Shown: one piece after another, positions 10,531-19,468 of the stretch | How positions within the stretch are numbered: the first letter of the stretch is position 1 | Layout of the letters: every line of letters starts with the position of its first letter | Source of the DNA: Chara braunii | Taxonomy: Eukaryota > Streptophyta > Charophyceae > Charales > Characeae | Direction: 5' to 3' | Length of the DNA: 29,267 nucleotides | Assembly: GCA_003427395.1 (NCBI GenBank) | Contig: BFEA01000093.1 | Location: 2,283,629-2,312,895 of the forward strand | Notes under the pieces: model-generated | Databases searched by the model: none | What the model was told of the DNA's origin: nothing | The model's input: only the letters and a program-made list of their open reading frames with translations | Position numbers and translations under genes: made by a program

Positions 10531-10654
10531 CCCCTAAGTTGACCAACCAGTAACTCACACCCTCTACTCTCCCACCACATACCTAGCTGTATTTTTAAGG
10601 TGGGGTACTTATCATTGAAACGCCTATCATCGTTACCTCCACCCAGCCCTTCGG

Positions 10655-10704
<50 letters not shown>

Positions 10705-10950
10705 CCCCAAGTTGACCAACCAGTAACTCACGCCCTCTACTCTCCCACCACAGACCTGGCTGTAAATTTATGGCGGGGTACTTGTCATCAAGACGCCTAT
10801 CATCATCACCAGTTGGAACCCGGCAGACCAACCAGTGACTCACGTCCTCTACTCTCCCACCACAGACCCTAGCTGTATTTTTAAGGCGGGGTATTTATCA
10901 TCAAGACGCCTATCGTCATTATCAGTTGATCATGACCTCCTCTCGGCCCT
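10531..10950. repeat. Three-unit tandem repeat, about 112-173 bp, split by a GT tract
   Basis: Units share GACCAACCAGTAACTCAC, CCTCTACTCTCCCACCACA and AAGACGCCTATC-like words, with GACCAACCAG at 10541, 10714 and 10826. The first interval is longer because it holds the (GT)n tract at 10655-10703. Confidence 0.85.
10655..10703. repeat. GT microsatellite
   Basis: About 24 GT dinucleotides inside the first tandem unit of retroposon copy 2. Related purine-pyrimidine tracts at 10967-11016 (GC then GT) and 11172-11222 (GT) belong to the same element and could adopt Z-DNA. Confidence 0.95.
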
Positions 10951-10966
10951 ATAGTTGTGTGCGTAT

Positions 10967-10978
10967 GCGCGCGCGCGC

Positions 10979-11017
<39 letters not shown>

Positions 11018-11166
11018 CAGTATCGTAGGTATGTGCCCGCAGGCTCTGTGTATGTTCGTAGCCGTGTGTGTGTGTGGACCCGACTTCATAGCAGACACTG
11101 CTCGCCACCATGGAGTATCTGCGAAGTGAGTCCTGGTGAGAGGTGTTGCTCCCATCACCTCCACCA

Positions 11167-11207
<41 letters not shown>

Positions 11208-11222
11208 TGTGTGTGTGTGTGT
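10967..11222. repeat. GC/GT and GT microsatellites with short spacer
   Basis: An alternating GC run passes into GT at 10967-11016, and a second GT tract lies at 11172-11222. The spacer has no gene. Repeat-only reading frames here (poly Cys-Val or Thr-His) are artefacts. Confidence 0.9.
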
Positions 11223-11367
11223 CTTAATCTATGTGTATATGGTATGTGATAGACTGTGTATTGTGGTTGTGCCCATAGACAGTATCTGGGGTAGTGTCTC
11301 GTGTGTGTGTGTGTGGTATGTGGTAGAGACAGGCCTATGTGGACAGGACACCCCAAAGTCCAGAGCC

Positions 11368-11421
11368 GGACTCGAACCTGAAACCTACAGCACGGAACTG
11401 GAGGGTTCTACCACATGCATT
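11368..11421 (-). promoter_or_regulatory. Second tRNA-like module, copy 2 inner head
   Basis: A perfect B-box GGTTCGAGTCC (11378-11368) is preceded by GTGGTAGAAC (A-box-like). The 3' end CCGGCTCTGGAC would be the T-arm and acceptor side, but no complete acceptor stem is present. Confidence 0.65.
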
Positions 11422-11659
11422 ACCGTGAGAAATGGACGTGATGTGTGAAATGTCTAGGCTGGGGGAGTCTGGGGAGATCATAAAAATGACCAAGGCCAAC
11501 AACAACAAGCAACCGACGCGAAGCCTAGACCAGCATACAACACCCGTGGACTGACCCTTGGCAGTGTCTGTAATAGCTTACCTGCATCAGCCCAAGGGGG
11601 TATAAAAATGGCCATGGGTTATGTAAATGCTAACCGGTGTCACTGCACAGAGGCGCAGA

Positions 11660-11724
11660 GTTTTGAACCCGCAACCTCATACCACAATATGCATTGACAA
11701 CCGGTGCCCTGACCACTGAGCCAC
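11660..11724 (-). promoter_or_regulatory. tRNA-like Pol III promoter, copy 2 outer head
   Basis: It keeps TGGCTCAGTGGT (A-box) and GCGGGTTCAAAAC (B-box-like) with the same spacing as copy 1. The intervening TTGTGGTATGAGG-type sequence is nearly identical in both copies. Confidence 0.7.
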
Positions 11725-12379
11725 TATGGTCCTTACACAGCGAGGCAGCCCGGGTGAATAAGGTGACCCGGCGGCCCGGCTGGTAGCCTAGGTTTACAAA
11801 CATTAAAACTGAATGTGTATGGTTTCCCCTCGCTCTGACCCAGTAGACCCGGCCATGTTCTGTCTGAGAAGGCAAGGGTTGATGTAATATATGTGGAACA
11901 AATTACCGTATTCACTTACCTCGTTTGCGAGGCCCTATGCTTGCAGGGGTCCCCTCTATATAGTCTTAGGAGTAGTGGTAGGAAGGTAGTGAAAGGCGAA
12001 AAAAAAATAATAATAAAAAAATGCAAGGTTATTACAGCTGTACTTGGACCTCCCTTTTTTTTTTTTCCCGACTGAGATACCGTGCTGGTGACCGCACTTT
12101 CTATTCGGGGGACGATGATAGAGTCCGAGGTGTTCACCAGCTGCGAGGGCATGGGGACGCGGTCTAGGGCATGCAGTCAACACCACAGTCTCGCATGGCG
12201 GTGAATGCTAATGAGGCAGGAGGAGGGTTACACCACAGTCGCACATGCCGCCGACCATGGAAGCGCATTAAAATCCAAATAAGGAAGGATAATCTAAGGG
12301 GAGTCGAAGCACTCAATCAGCACAAAGTCAAAACGGCAAGCCTTGGGAGGGTTGTAGAAATGAACTCGGTCGGTGCTGA
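11725..12379. other. No gene seen
   Basis: Contains an A/T tract (about 12000-12020), a T run (about 12055-12066) and a short duplicated phrase, CACCACAGTC..GCATG (12181, 12231). No coding family is recognised. Confidence 0.4.
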
Positions 12380-12575
12380 CTACACCACTACTTATGTCTG
12401 TGTCGTCGTAGATGGCATCCTCATCTACGGCAGGCAACTTCAGGAGGCTGCTTTGGCAGACTTCCGTGAAGTTTGAACACCGGCATACATCTGTGTGGAG
12501 ACTCAGGGAAGCGAAGGTCTACTTCGTACATGTATCATGTATCCATTGGAGACCGTGTCGGCGATACTCGGGAAG
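12380..12575 (+). pseudogene. Possible Ty3/gypsy reverse transcriptase remnant
   Basis: A frame ending at a stop near 12476 reads TYVCVVVDGILIYGRQLQEA, resembling the gypsy RT active-site region (V-x-x-DDILIYS...) with one catalytic Asp replaced by Gly. The next frame continues with WRLREAKVYF, like the helix that follows in gypsy RT. Only about 60 residues can be matched, over a frameshift, so this is tentative. Confidence 0.35.
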
Positions 12576-12652
12576 AACAAAACTGGGATCGACCTAGCAA
12601 GAAACAAGATAAGACCAACAACGCACCTTTTCACAAAACCTCAACTACACGA

Positions 12653-12678
12653 TCACACACACACACACACACACACAC
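12653..12678. repeat. CA microsatellite
   Basis: About 12 CA dinucleotides in otherwise non-repetitive sequence. Confidence 0.9.
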
Positions 12679-14416
12679 TCGTCGTGCATCATGCACACAA
12701 TGGCCACCACTTAAACACTCCAATCAGACATTTCGACTTTCTCAACCAAGGCCATGCATCAGACAATTCACATGCACAAGGACAAAGCAGAGATGGAGAA
12801 GAAAGTCTCCTAGCCATTATCTCAGAAGAAACTAGCACACCCCGTGTCATACATCGTCAACATCAATGTGCATCGAGTCAGACATTACCGACCTCAGCGA
12901 CCTGCCACCGCACGTGTCTACCCACACTCATCCACCTCAACCCCTGCTCAATCCCTCCAACTTCAACCCACCGAACCTACTGCGAGAGGCTCACCTCACA
13001 CTGTTACTCCGCCCAATCCGTCGGGCACAGTGAGCCTGTTCAGTGCTGCGCTCACGTGCATAGCTCACACAGTATTGCAGCCAAGATCAAAGAGGAAGAG
13101 AGCGATGAGGCTGTTTGAATTTATAGCGTGGAAGACAGCGGGGTGTCAGTGTCGACAGTGGGAAAGCAGGTAGGTGAGGCAAGGGGAACAGGAAAGAGAA
13201 ATCAAGATCAGAAGGGGATGGCGGAATGATTGAAATTCTAGCAAAGTCGGGTTGATCACCAGCGCAGCCGAGCTACGCGCGGTGTCACTGTGCTCGTGCT
13301 GGATCCCGCCGCCGACTCGAATGCGACCAATTATCCACAAGAAGATATGGCGGGAGAAGACCACGGGGATGCAAGAAGAAGAAGGAAGAAAGGAAGGAAG
13401 AAGCTAGAATGAGGCAGGTGGGCGGAAGCTGGCTCGCGGGCACTGCCGGCCTCGAGCGCATATAACTGTCTTGCATTTATATATGAAAAAAAATAAAGAG
13501 AAGAAAGAGAACTAGCTGTCTTGCTTCTTCGCACGTCTCTTTCTTGACCGCGCTACAAGCCAAGGGCATTTTCCAAATTGTCCCCGCCACCACAAGCCAA
13601 GGGTGTTTTCCAAGTTGTGCCCCATGAGATGCTATCTAGAGACAGACCCTGCGTTTGCCATGATGATCTACAACGAGAAATCATTCGTTGCAAACTGGCC
13701 CTCGTAACGGGTTTTGTACCAAGGGGGCGTTTTCTCGGTTGTTACGGGCCGTGGATCATCCATCACACGCTGTGGGAGTCACACCTTGATCTTGAATTCG
13801 GAGTATCTCATGCAGCAAGGCTTGTACGACAATATGCTTCAAAAAACAAAAAAACAAAAAAAACCTTGTGGGCCTTCCTACCCATCACTGGTGCCTGTAA
13901 TGGGTAGAGTAATGGGTAATGGGCTGGGCTGTCCTACCCATTACTGGTGCGCCTGTGAAGTCCTTGTGGGTCTTTCGTGGGGTCGATGGTGGATATCCAC
14001 AACATAGTAGCCTGCGTGCTTTCATCATGATGGAGGGAGCAGGGAGTTCACCAAGAGAAATGCTGAGGTAACTACGAGGGGAGAAAGGGCACCCGAGCAC
14101 ATAAAAAAGAAAAGAGAAAACTTGAAAAAAGGATTATAATTTATAAATGATCGACTGATGTTTCAAGCCTCTGGATTTGGAGTGCAGGGACCATTTCTGG
14201 AAGGAAAAGGAAAATCAAAAGTCAAAAACCTAGCGATGACGACAAATGATCACACCTGAGGGAGGCTCCGCCATTTCCAGCCTCCGCCGTTTAGACCATG
14301 GCTCTGCCATCAGATGCACATACCTTATACTTTTCGACAATAGAAAAAGTTGAATCTATACTTAGATTCTATACTAGTAGCACATTCCAGTCCTCCAACT
14401 CCAGACCTGAAAGGTC
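12679..14416. other. No recognised gene; small tandem and inverted repeats
   Basis: Open frames occur on both strands but none shows a domain. Seen here: a 37-bp tandem pair sharing ACAAGCCAAGGG (13555 and 13592), and inverted CCTACCCAT/ATGGGTA words at about 13878-13950. A region at 13480-13560 with AATAAAGAG looks like a transcript 3' end or LTR end, but no partner LTR was found. Confidence 0.4.
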
Positions 14417-14419
14417 TCA

Positions 14420-14975
14420 GGGTCTCGTTAGACACTCCTAAAAGAATCCTAAAAATTTTAGGACGAGTCCTCAGGCTAAAGGATTTTTAGGATTTCGTGC
14501 AGCGTCGTTACATGCAATCCTAAAAATAATCTTTTAGGATTCGTCCTAAAAGGTCTCCCGCGGCCTGTTTTCATATGCGTATACGCAGCCACGTCGCCAA
14601 TGTCCATCCATTCCTGCCAATGTCAGTCCAATCCCCGCCAACGGCTACCGTTTGTGGCCGTTGCCCGCGTCGACCTGCAGAAAACCTCCGATGTCCGACC
14701 ACTGACCCGACGGACCGCTTCTGCACCAGCAACTCCGTGTCGACGGTGCCATGCGCGCGACGCAACAAGTACGTGAAATGTGGGAATCCTAAATTTTTCA
14801 GTAGGTCGGGGGCTACTAGAAAATTTTGGATGATTTTGCCTGGGGAATCCTAAATCCTTTAGGACTCATCCTAACGCCGTTTTCACATTTTCGATCTCAA
14901 AATTGGATTTAGGACTGCGTGCAACCAAGACGCAATCCTAGAAACAGGCACTTTTAGGAGTGTCTAACGAGACCC
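14420..14975. mobile_element. Harbinger/Tourist-like MITE, 556 bp, with 25-bp perfect TIRs
   Basis: The terminal inverted repeats start GGGTCTCGTTAGACACTCCT and match perfectly for 25 bp at 14420-14444 and 14951-14975. Both ends are flanked by the trinucleotide TCA (14417-14419 and 14976-14978), a probable 3-bp target duplication. The GGGTCT start and 3-bp duplication are typical of PIF/Harbinger (Tourist) elements, whose preferred target is TWA. The subterminal regions repeat CCTAAAA/TTTTAGG words, including a palindrome at about 14447-14463. The GC-rich middle (about 14560-14770) has no transposase, so it is non-autonomous. Confidence 0.9.
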
Positions 14976-14978
14976 TCA

Positions 14979-15412
14979 GTCTGAGCTCTCTGAGATGGGC
15001 CCAGGGCCCACAGTAATCGAGCTGGGACTTTTAGATTTGATCCCAAGGGAGGGAAGTGCTCTTTGCACCAGCACCACCGCTGTGAAGGTACACTGACGGG
15101 TACGAAGAGTTCGAAGGTTTTACTTCTTTTCTTAAATTTCTTTATAATTTTCAATATAATATCTATTTTTTGTCTGTCTGTAGGACTGTGTGTCCCTCCC
15201 ATCCACACATTGCATCGCAGATGTGCCGGTTGCAACTAATTATCCTGTCCAAGTGCTAATGGGCCGTCATCCCTGAACAGTCAACTTTGCAATCAGAGCC
15301 ACAGTTTATTTTAATGCATGTGGCCGATGATGTGGGCCAGAAACATACAACTATTGACCACATACAGGTATTATTTCATATCTTCTAAAAAATTCCCAAC
15401 TGCGACACACGC
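14979..15412. other. No gene seen between MITEs
   Basis: No coding family, RNA gene or clear repeat boundary was found here on either strand. Confidence 0.4.
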
Positions 15413-15414
15413 TA

Positions 15415-15523
15415 CCGTCTTCACCCGAATATAACGCCCTGTCATTATAGCTATATTTAGGGCACTTTTTTCAGTCCAGTGTGCAGCGATAATGACCGGG
15501 GCGTTCTATTCGGGTGAAGACGG
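15415..15523. mobile_element. TA-flanked near-palindromic MITE, copy 1 (109 bp)
   Basis: The left end CCGTCTTCACCCGAATATAA and right end TTCTATTCGGGTGAAGACGG are inverted copies, and the arms continue with GTCATTAT/ATAATGAC. The left flank is TA; the right flank is CA, which may be a mutated TA. It matches 17456-17560. The TA flanks suggest a Stowaway (Tc1/mariner-type) origin. Confidence 0.88.
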
Positions 15524-15573
15524 CAGTCTCAACCAGAAAACGGTGAAACATGCAAAACCCCACCACCACTTGC

Positions 15574-15577
<4 letters not shown>

Positions 15578-15645
<68 letters not shown>
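15578..15645. repeat. CT microsatellite
   Basis: About 34 CT dinucleotides. A second, longer tract lies at 17279-17358, in the partly collinear repeat segment. Confidence 0.95.
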
Positions 15646-15647
<2 letters not shown>

Positions 15648-16100
15648 CTGTTGCCTTTTTCTTGATTCTGCCTTGAGTTGAGCAGCTTCAATAATTGTTC
15701 GACATGCACTGCCACATCAGAAGCTTCAGAACATGCCAGTAAATTCTTTAAAAAAAAAATGCCAGTAAGAATTCAAGCTGCGATTACACAGGAGACTTCA
15801 GTCAGCGACTGAGTATACAAATCAACTGTGTTCGTCACCGTCGCCACCTCAGACGACTGCCAGTCATAGCCTGTGATATCCCTTCATTTCATGTCTCTTT
15901 TCTACCCACAGTTTTCTGTTTTTTTTTCTTTCCCTTTTGTTATATCTGTCACATGTCACAGTTTACACTTCAATGTCAATGCACTCAACCTTGCAGAGTA
16001 TACCCCACTGCCATTTTGCATTTGTGCCAAGTGTCTATCACTCTATATATCTTCTACCTCTTTCTCCTTCTTCTTACTTTTATTAGGCTCAAAGCCTTAA

Positions 16101-16294
16101 GCCGCCAGTTCACACGAAGCAGAATAGGGATCTTAGTAGCATCTTACGGATACACGCGACAAGAGGATTTCCGATTCGAGCCTGGGCCGGTAGCGAAAGC
16201 GGCAGAGGCCACTTCGAAAAGGCGCAGCTGCAGGGGCTCGCTAGCCTCGGAGCAGTGATAGCTTTGTCAACGTACGCTCGTGTGAACTGGTGGT
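16101..16294. mobile_element. TTAA-flanked MITE, 194 bp (piggyBac-like)
   Basis: TTAA lies immediately outside both ends (16097-16100 and 16295-16298). The ends are inverted: CGCCAGTTCACACGA at the left and TCGTGTGAACTGGTGG at the right, with a few mismatches. TTAA target duplication is characteristic of piggyBac elements, but a 3-bp TTA/TAA Harbinger reading cannot be fully excluded. The interior is non-coding. Confidence 0.78.
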
Positions 16295-16872
16295 TTAATA
16301 AATTTCTGCTGATTTTGTGCTGAATTTGTGCTAACTTGGCAAGGGCAACCAAGGAGCTAACCAGACTCATGAGTTCCCTGAGCACAGACATAAGGCCACT
16401 AAAGCCCAAAAAGCCTACTGGCTCTGGAATGAGATGCCTATTCAATCGTACGGAAGCCCTGTTCAGTGTTTTCTTCTTTTTTTTCTTTTTTTTCTTTTTT
16501 TCTTTTTTTGTTTTTCCCAAAGCGCCACTACCTTTCTCGTATGCGGGGCCGCGGGCCTCAACTTCAAATTCGGCCGCGACGCGCTGTCGATGACAAATAT
16601 AAACGCGGCGATGCGGCGGCTATTTTTCAAGAGTAGGCTATTAACTAGATGCCCGCGGAAGACATATGGGAAAAAGGTAGTGGTGGTTTAAAGGACCTTA
16701 CGAAGTACTGGCTCCTTATCTATTGTCGGGAGCGTCAGCCCGGTTCCTATGCAGTCGGCAAGTTGAAAGGATTCACGAATGTTGTCTTCTACCCAAAGCT
16801 CCTCCCCATTATGGTTGGAAGGCCCGAGTGGACCGGTCATGGGTCATGGGGATTGATTATGAAGCTATGTGT

Positions 16873-16967
16873 CATTAACAGGCATCTTCTGAAATAGTTC
16901 CTTCCTTGAAGTGGGTGGTCAGTATGCAGCTCAAGGAAGGAACTATTTTAGAAGATGCCTGTTAATG
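16873..16967. ncRNA. Near-perfect 37-bp-arm hairpin with 21-nt loop
   Basis: The left arm 16873-16909 and right arm 16931-16967 are inverted copies with one mismatch, which would be a G-U pair in RNA. The size suits a microRNA-like precursor or a young inverted duplication. There is no TA or TTAA flank and no second copy in the window, so it is not obviously a MITE. Expression is unknown. Confidence 0.45.
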
Positions 16968-16969
16968 AA

Positions 16970-17000
16970 GAATCCTTTGGCGTACGTGCCCAAAGGATTC
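16970..17000. repeat. 11-bp hairpin directly after the large hairpin
   Basis: GAATCCTTTGG (16970-16980) and CCAAAGGATTC (16990-17000) form a perfect stem with a 9-nt loop, 2 bp beyond the 37-bp hairpin. Confidence 0.8.
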
Positions 17001-17040
17001 ACGGCCGCCCAACAGATTCAGCAGACTCCATAAAGAATTC

Positions 17041-17149
17041 TCAAAGCAGCTGTGTCCTGTAACCTTGAGCTCAGAAATCTGTGGCACAAAGCCGCGCTCC
17101 TACTCAAAGCAGCTGTGTCTGTCACCTTGAGCTCAGAAATCTGCGGCAC
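17041..17149. repeat. 63-bp tandem duplication
   Basis: Two copies (17041-17087 and 17104-17149) share TCAAAGCAGCTGTGT and CCTTGAGCTCAGAAATCTG. A third, diverged copy lies at about 28849-28880 in segment B. Confidence 0.85.
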
Positions 17150-17274
17150 GTACGCGCGCGCGCTCCTGCGTTCCGAAAAACACACGGATAATATCATTTT
17201 GAATTCTTGATTCATTGGGTCCTCTGCCATGCCACGCTGATCGTACAAACACAGACAGGCAGAGACTAGTAGAC

Positions 17275-17278
<4 letters not shown>

Positions 17279-17358
<80 letters not shown>
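17279..17358. repeat. CT microsatellite (about 40 units)
   Basis: An 80-bp uninterrupted CT run followed by a T-rich stretch. The equivalent place in copy B (about 28943) has no CT tract, so the expansion is specific to this copy. Confidence 0.95.
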
Positions 17359-17361
<3 letters not shown>

Positions 17362-17455
17362 CTTTTTTTTCTTTTAACAGACTACCCAAGTGCGGCAAAT
17401 GGAAAATCGGCATGGGCCGTGCATCGCATAACAAACCAGGTTGCAACTGTTACTA

Positions 17456-17560
17456 CCGTCTTCACCCGAATAGAATGCCCAGTCATTATTGCTGCATCTG
17501 GACTGAAAGTTGGGCCAAATGCAGCTATAATGACCGCGCATTCTATTCGGGTGAAGACGG
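17456..17560. mobile_element. TA-flanked near-palindromic MITE, copy 2 (105 bp)
   Basis: It has the same ends as copy 1, with CCGTCTTCACCCGAATAGAA inverted as TTCTATTCGGGTGAAGACGG, and TA on both sides (17454-17455, 17561-17562). About 36 bp of each arm can pair, leaving a central loop of about 30 bp. No transposase lies nearby. Confidence 0.9.
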
Positions 17561-17746
17561 TAGGATCAAGCTCATCATTGCAGTTCCTCACAACGCCATG
17601 GACGATTTTCCGGGCATCACAGACCTGGAAAAAAAACAAACACAGTGCTTCTCCCCACGAACAGAATGGACTGTCACCGGAGCCATCGAAAATCGCAAAC
17701 TCCCAACTGGCAAGCTAGTTGTCTGCAGCTGACGATGTTTCAAAGA

Positions 17747-17809
17747 GGAAAAGTCGGAAAAGTCGGAAAAGTCGGAAAAGTCGGAAAAGTCGGAAAAGTC
17801 GGAAAAGAT
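17747..17809. repeat. 9-bp tandem repeat GGAAAAGTC, 7 units
   Basis: Six perfect units and a final variant. The 9-bp period gives KVG repeats in one plus frame, but no gene is supported around it. Confidence 0.95.
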
Positions 17810-18099
17810 GAAATGCCTCCTTGTCTAAAGTGCTGGTCGCGGAGAGCAGACATTACACATCCATACATCACGTCCATTATTCACATCGCTGGGCTTCAAG
17901 GACGGAAAAAAAAGAGGGGGAAAGAAAAACAGAGACTTCCATTGAGGAAGCGACCTTCACAAGAGAGACTCAAAGTTGCAGCTGCAGCAGCCAGTTATCA
18001 GCGTTAAGATCCCTCCCAACTGCGCAATTGCGGCATGCACAAACAACATTATCTTCACAAAGGCAGCAACTGACAACAGCAGCGGTACTTGCGGTACGC

Positions 18100-18308
18100 C
18101 CACCATACCAGCAGTACCAGCAGTACCCTTGCAGTACCAGCAGTACCTGCAGTACCTGCAGTACCAGCAGTACCCTTGCAGTACCAGCAGTACCAGCAGT
18201 ACTATCGCAGTACCAGCAGTACTATCGCAGTACCAGCAGTACTCTCGCAGTACCAGCAGTACTCTCGCAGTACCAGCAGTACCAGCAGTACCAGCAGTAC
18301 CAGCAGCA
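18100..18308. repeat. CAGTAC/CAG-rich satellite
   Basis: About 200 bp built from CAGTACCAG and CAGTAC with spacers TATCG, TCTCG or CCTTG, forming a higher-order repeat of about 27 bp. All six frames stay largely open, so Ser-Thr and Gln-Tyr readings are not evidence for a gene. Confidence 0.9.
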
Positions 18309-18422
18309 ATAACAGTGGCACACAACAGTGAAATGCCTGACAGCAGACACTCTCACACAGCAGTTGAACAAACCGTCACTGCATGTAACGGGACAGCCGT
18401 GCGGGCGGTCCCGTCGCTCTCG

Positions 18423-18947
18423 AGAAGGAAGAGATGAGGTGGAAGGTGGAGATGGTGGAACGGAGAGAGGCAGCACCATCTCCTCCGTAGTCTCAACACG
18501 CACGTACTCCAAAGCTGTGCAGATGAAGAATGAGCAAAAGTACAGACTGCAGCTGGGCTATACCCCCAGCGGACCAACTGGACTGGACTGGACTGGACTT
18601 TTGCTCATTCTTCATCTGCACAGCTTTGGAGTACGTGCGTGTTGAGACTACGGCGGAGATGGAGCTGCCTCTCTCCGTTCNNNNNNNNNNNNNNNNNNNN
18701 NNNNNNNNNNNNNNNNNNNNNNNNNNNNNNNNNNNNNNNNNNNNNNNNNNNNNNNNNNNNNNNNNNNNNNNNNNNNNNNNNNNNNNNNNNNNNNNNNNNN
18801 NNNNNNNNNNNNNNNNNNNNNNNNNNNNNNNNNNNNNNNNNNNNNNNNNNNNNNNNNNNNNNNNNNNNNNNNNNNNNNNNNNNNNNNNNNNNNNNNNNNN
18901 NNNNNTCCGTTCCGCCATATCCACCTTCCACCTCATCTCTTCCTTCT
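18423..18947. repeat. Large palindrome containing the assembly gap
   Basis: The left arm 18423-18541 is inverted in the right arm 18597-18680, and the inversion continues after the N run at 18906-18947. The central spacer is about 55 bp and includes (GGACT)n. Arm identity is about 90%. The right arm is complete if the Ns are ignored. Confidence 0.88.
18681..18905. other. Assembly gap (225 N)
   Basis: The sequence before the gap ends tccgttc and the sequence after it begins tccgttc. The matching left arm shows this word only once, so the true gap may be zero or negative. Confidence 0.95.
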
Positions 18948-18969
18948 GGGATCCGCCCGGTACCCCAGC

Positions 18970-19250
18970 GGACTGACTGGACTGGACTGGACTGGACTTG
19001 TATCGACAGTGGTACCGGGCTGGAGTGGACTGGAGCGGAATGAATATCCACATGGCCTGTGAGATCAGGCCAACGGCCTGATCCCACAGGGCGAACAGGC
19101 AAATAGCCCTGGCTATAGGGGGGAAACCTCAGAGAACTGGATGGCCGAACAGGCAAATAGGCCTGGCTATAGGCCAAAAAAGGAGTCAAAGGCAAAGTGC
19201 GAGCGACCACAGTTCGTGCAAAAACCTCAGAGAGCTGGATGGCCAGAAGT
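18970..19250. repeat. GGACT tandem tract, 16-bp hairpin, and duplicated ACAGGCAAATAG units
   Basis: A GGACT run at 18974-18998 repeats the palindrome spacer. A hairpin at 19056-19090 has arms of 16 bp with one mismatch and a 3-nt loop. Two copies of GAACAGGCAAATAG..CCTGGCTATAGG (19093, 19146) and two of AAACCTCAGAGA..CTGGATGGCC (19124, 19220) follow. Confidence 0.8.
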
Positions 19251-19351
19251 CGACACATATGATTGAACATGACATAGGGCACACAGTTCAGGCATGCCAA
19301 AGCTGGTGCATTCGGTCACACTGATACAACGCATACCCAGAAGAAGAAGGG

Positions 19352-19370
19352 AAAAAAAAAAAAAAAAAAA
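19352..19370. repeat. A run
   Basis: Nineteen As between purine-rich words; possibly a retroposed tail, but no body was recognised. Confidence 0.8.
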
Positions 19371-19468
19371 GAGCATACCTGCTTTTTCTTCCTGGGGGCC
19401 ATAAGATTCCCATAATCAGCGACTGACAACACATACACAATCACAATGAGGTTGACTAGGACAAGCTG

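Larger units (their letters stand above)
10168..11724 (-). mobile_element. tRNA-headed retroposon, copy 2, expanded by GT tracts
   Basis: Collinear with copy 1 at 1383-2577. It has an outer head at 11724-11660 (GTGGCTCAGTGGTCAGGGCA, and GGGTTCAAAAC) and an inner head near 11421-11368 with the consensus B-box GGTTCGAGTCC. It shares a body block at 10320-10530 (GTGACCAGCACTCAGGACCA) and has a T-rich plus-strand end. Three GT/CA tracts and a three-unit tandem repeat lengthen it to about 1.55 kb. It is non-coding. Confidence 0.75.
15690..18015. repeat. Dispersed segment, copy A (collinear with 28190-29230)
   Basis: At least six blocks recur in the same order. Among them are ACAAATCAACTGTGT (15819 and 28242), CAGACTCCATAAAG (17022 and 28825), ACAACGCCATGG with ATCACAGACCTG (17590 and 29008), and GAGCAGACAT..CAC (17845 and 29098). 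Copy A is longer because it contains two MITE insertions, a CT tract and a local duplication. The family is unknown and no clear protein is encoded. Confidence 0.75.

Noticed and set aside
10595-11448. Several Thr-His, Cys-Val and Arg-Ala repeat proteins
   Set aside because: They are translations of GT/CA and GC microsatellites, open in several frames at once.
13255-13560. Solo LTR ending near 13560
   Set aside because: An AATAAA-like signal and pyrimidine-rich end are present, but there is no TG start, target duplication, primer site or partner LTR.
17976-18437. Ser-Thr and Gln-Tyr repeat proteins on both strands
   Set aside because: They follow from the CAGTAC satellite, which has almost no stop codons in any phase.
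18493-19300. Long frames spanning the N gap
   Set aside because: More than 70 residues are unknown bases, and the gap size itself is doubtful.
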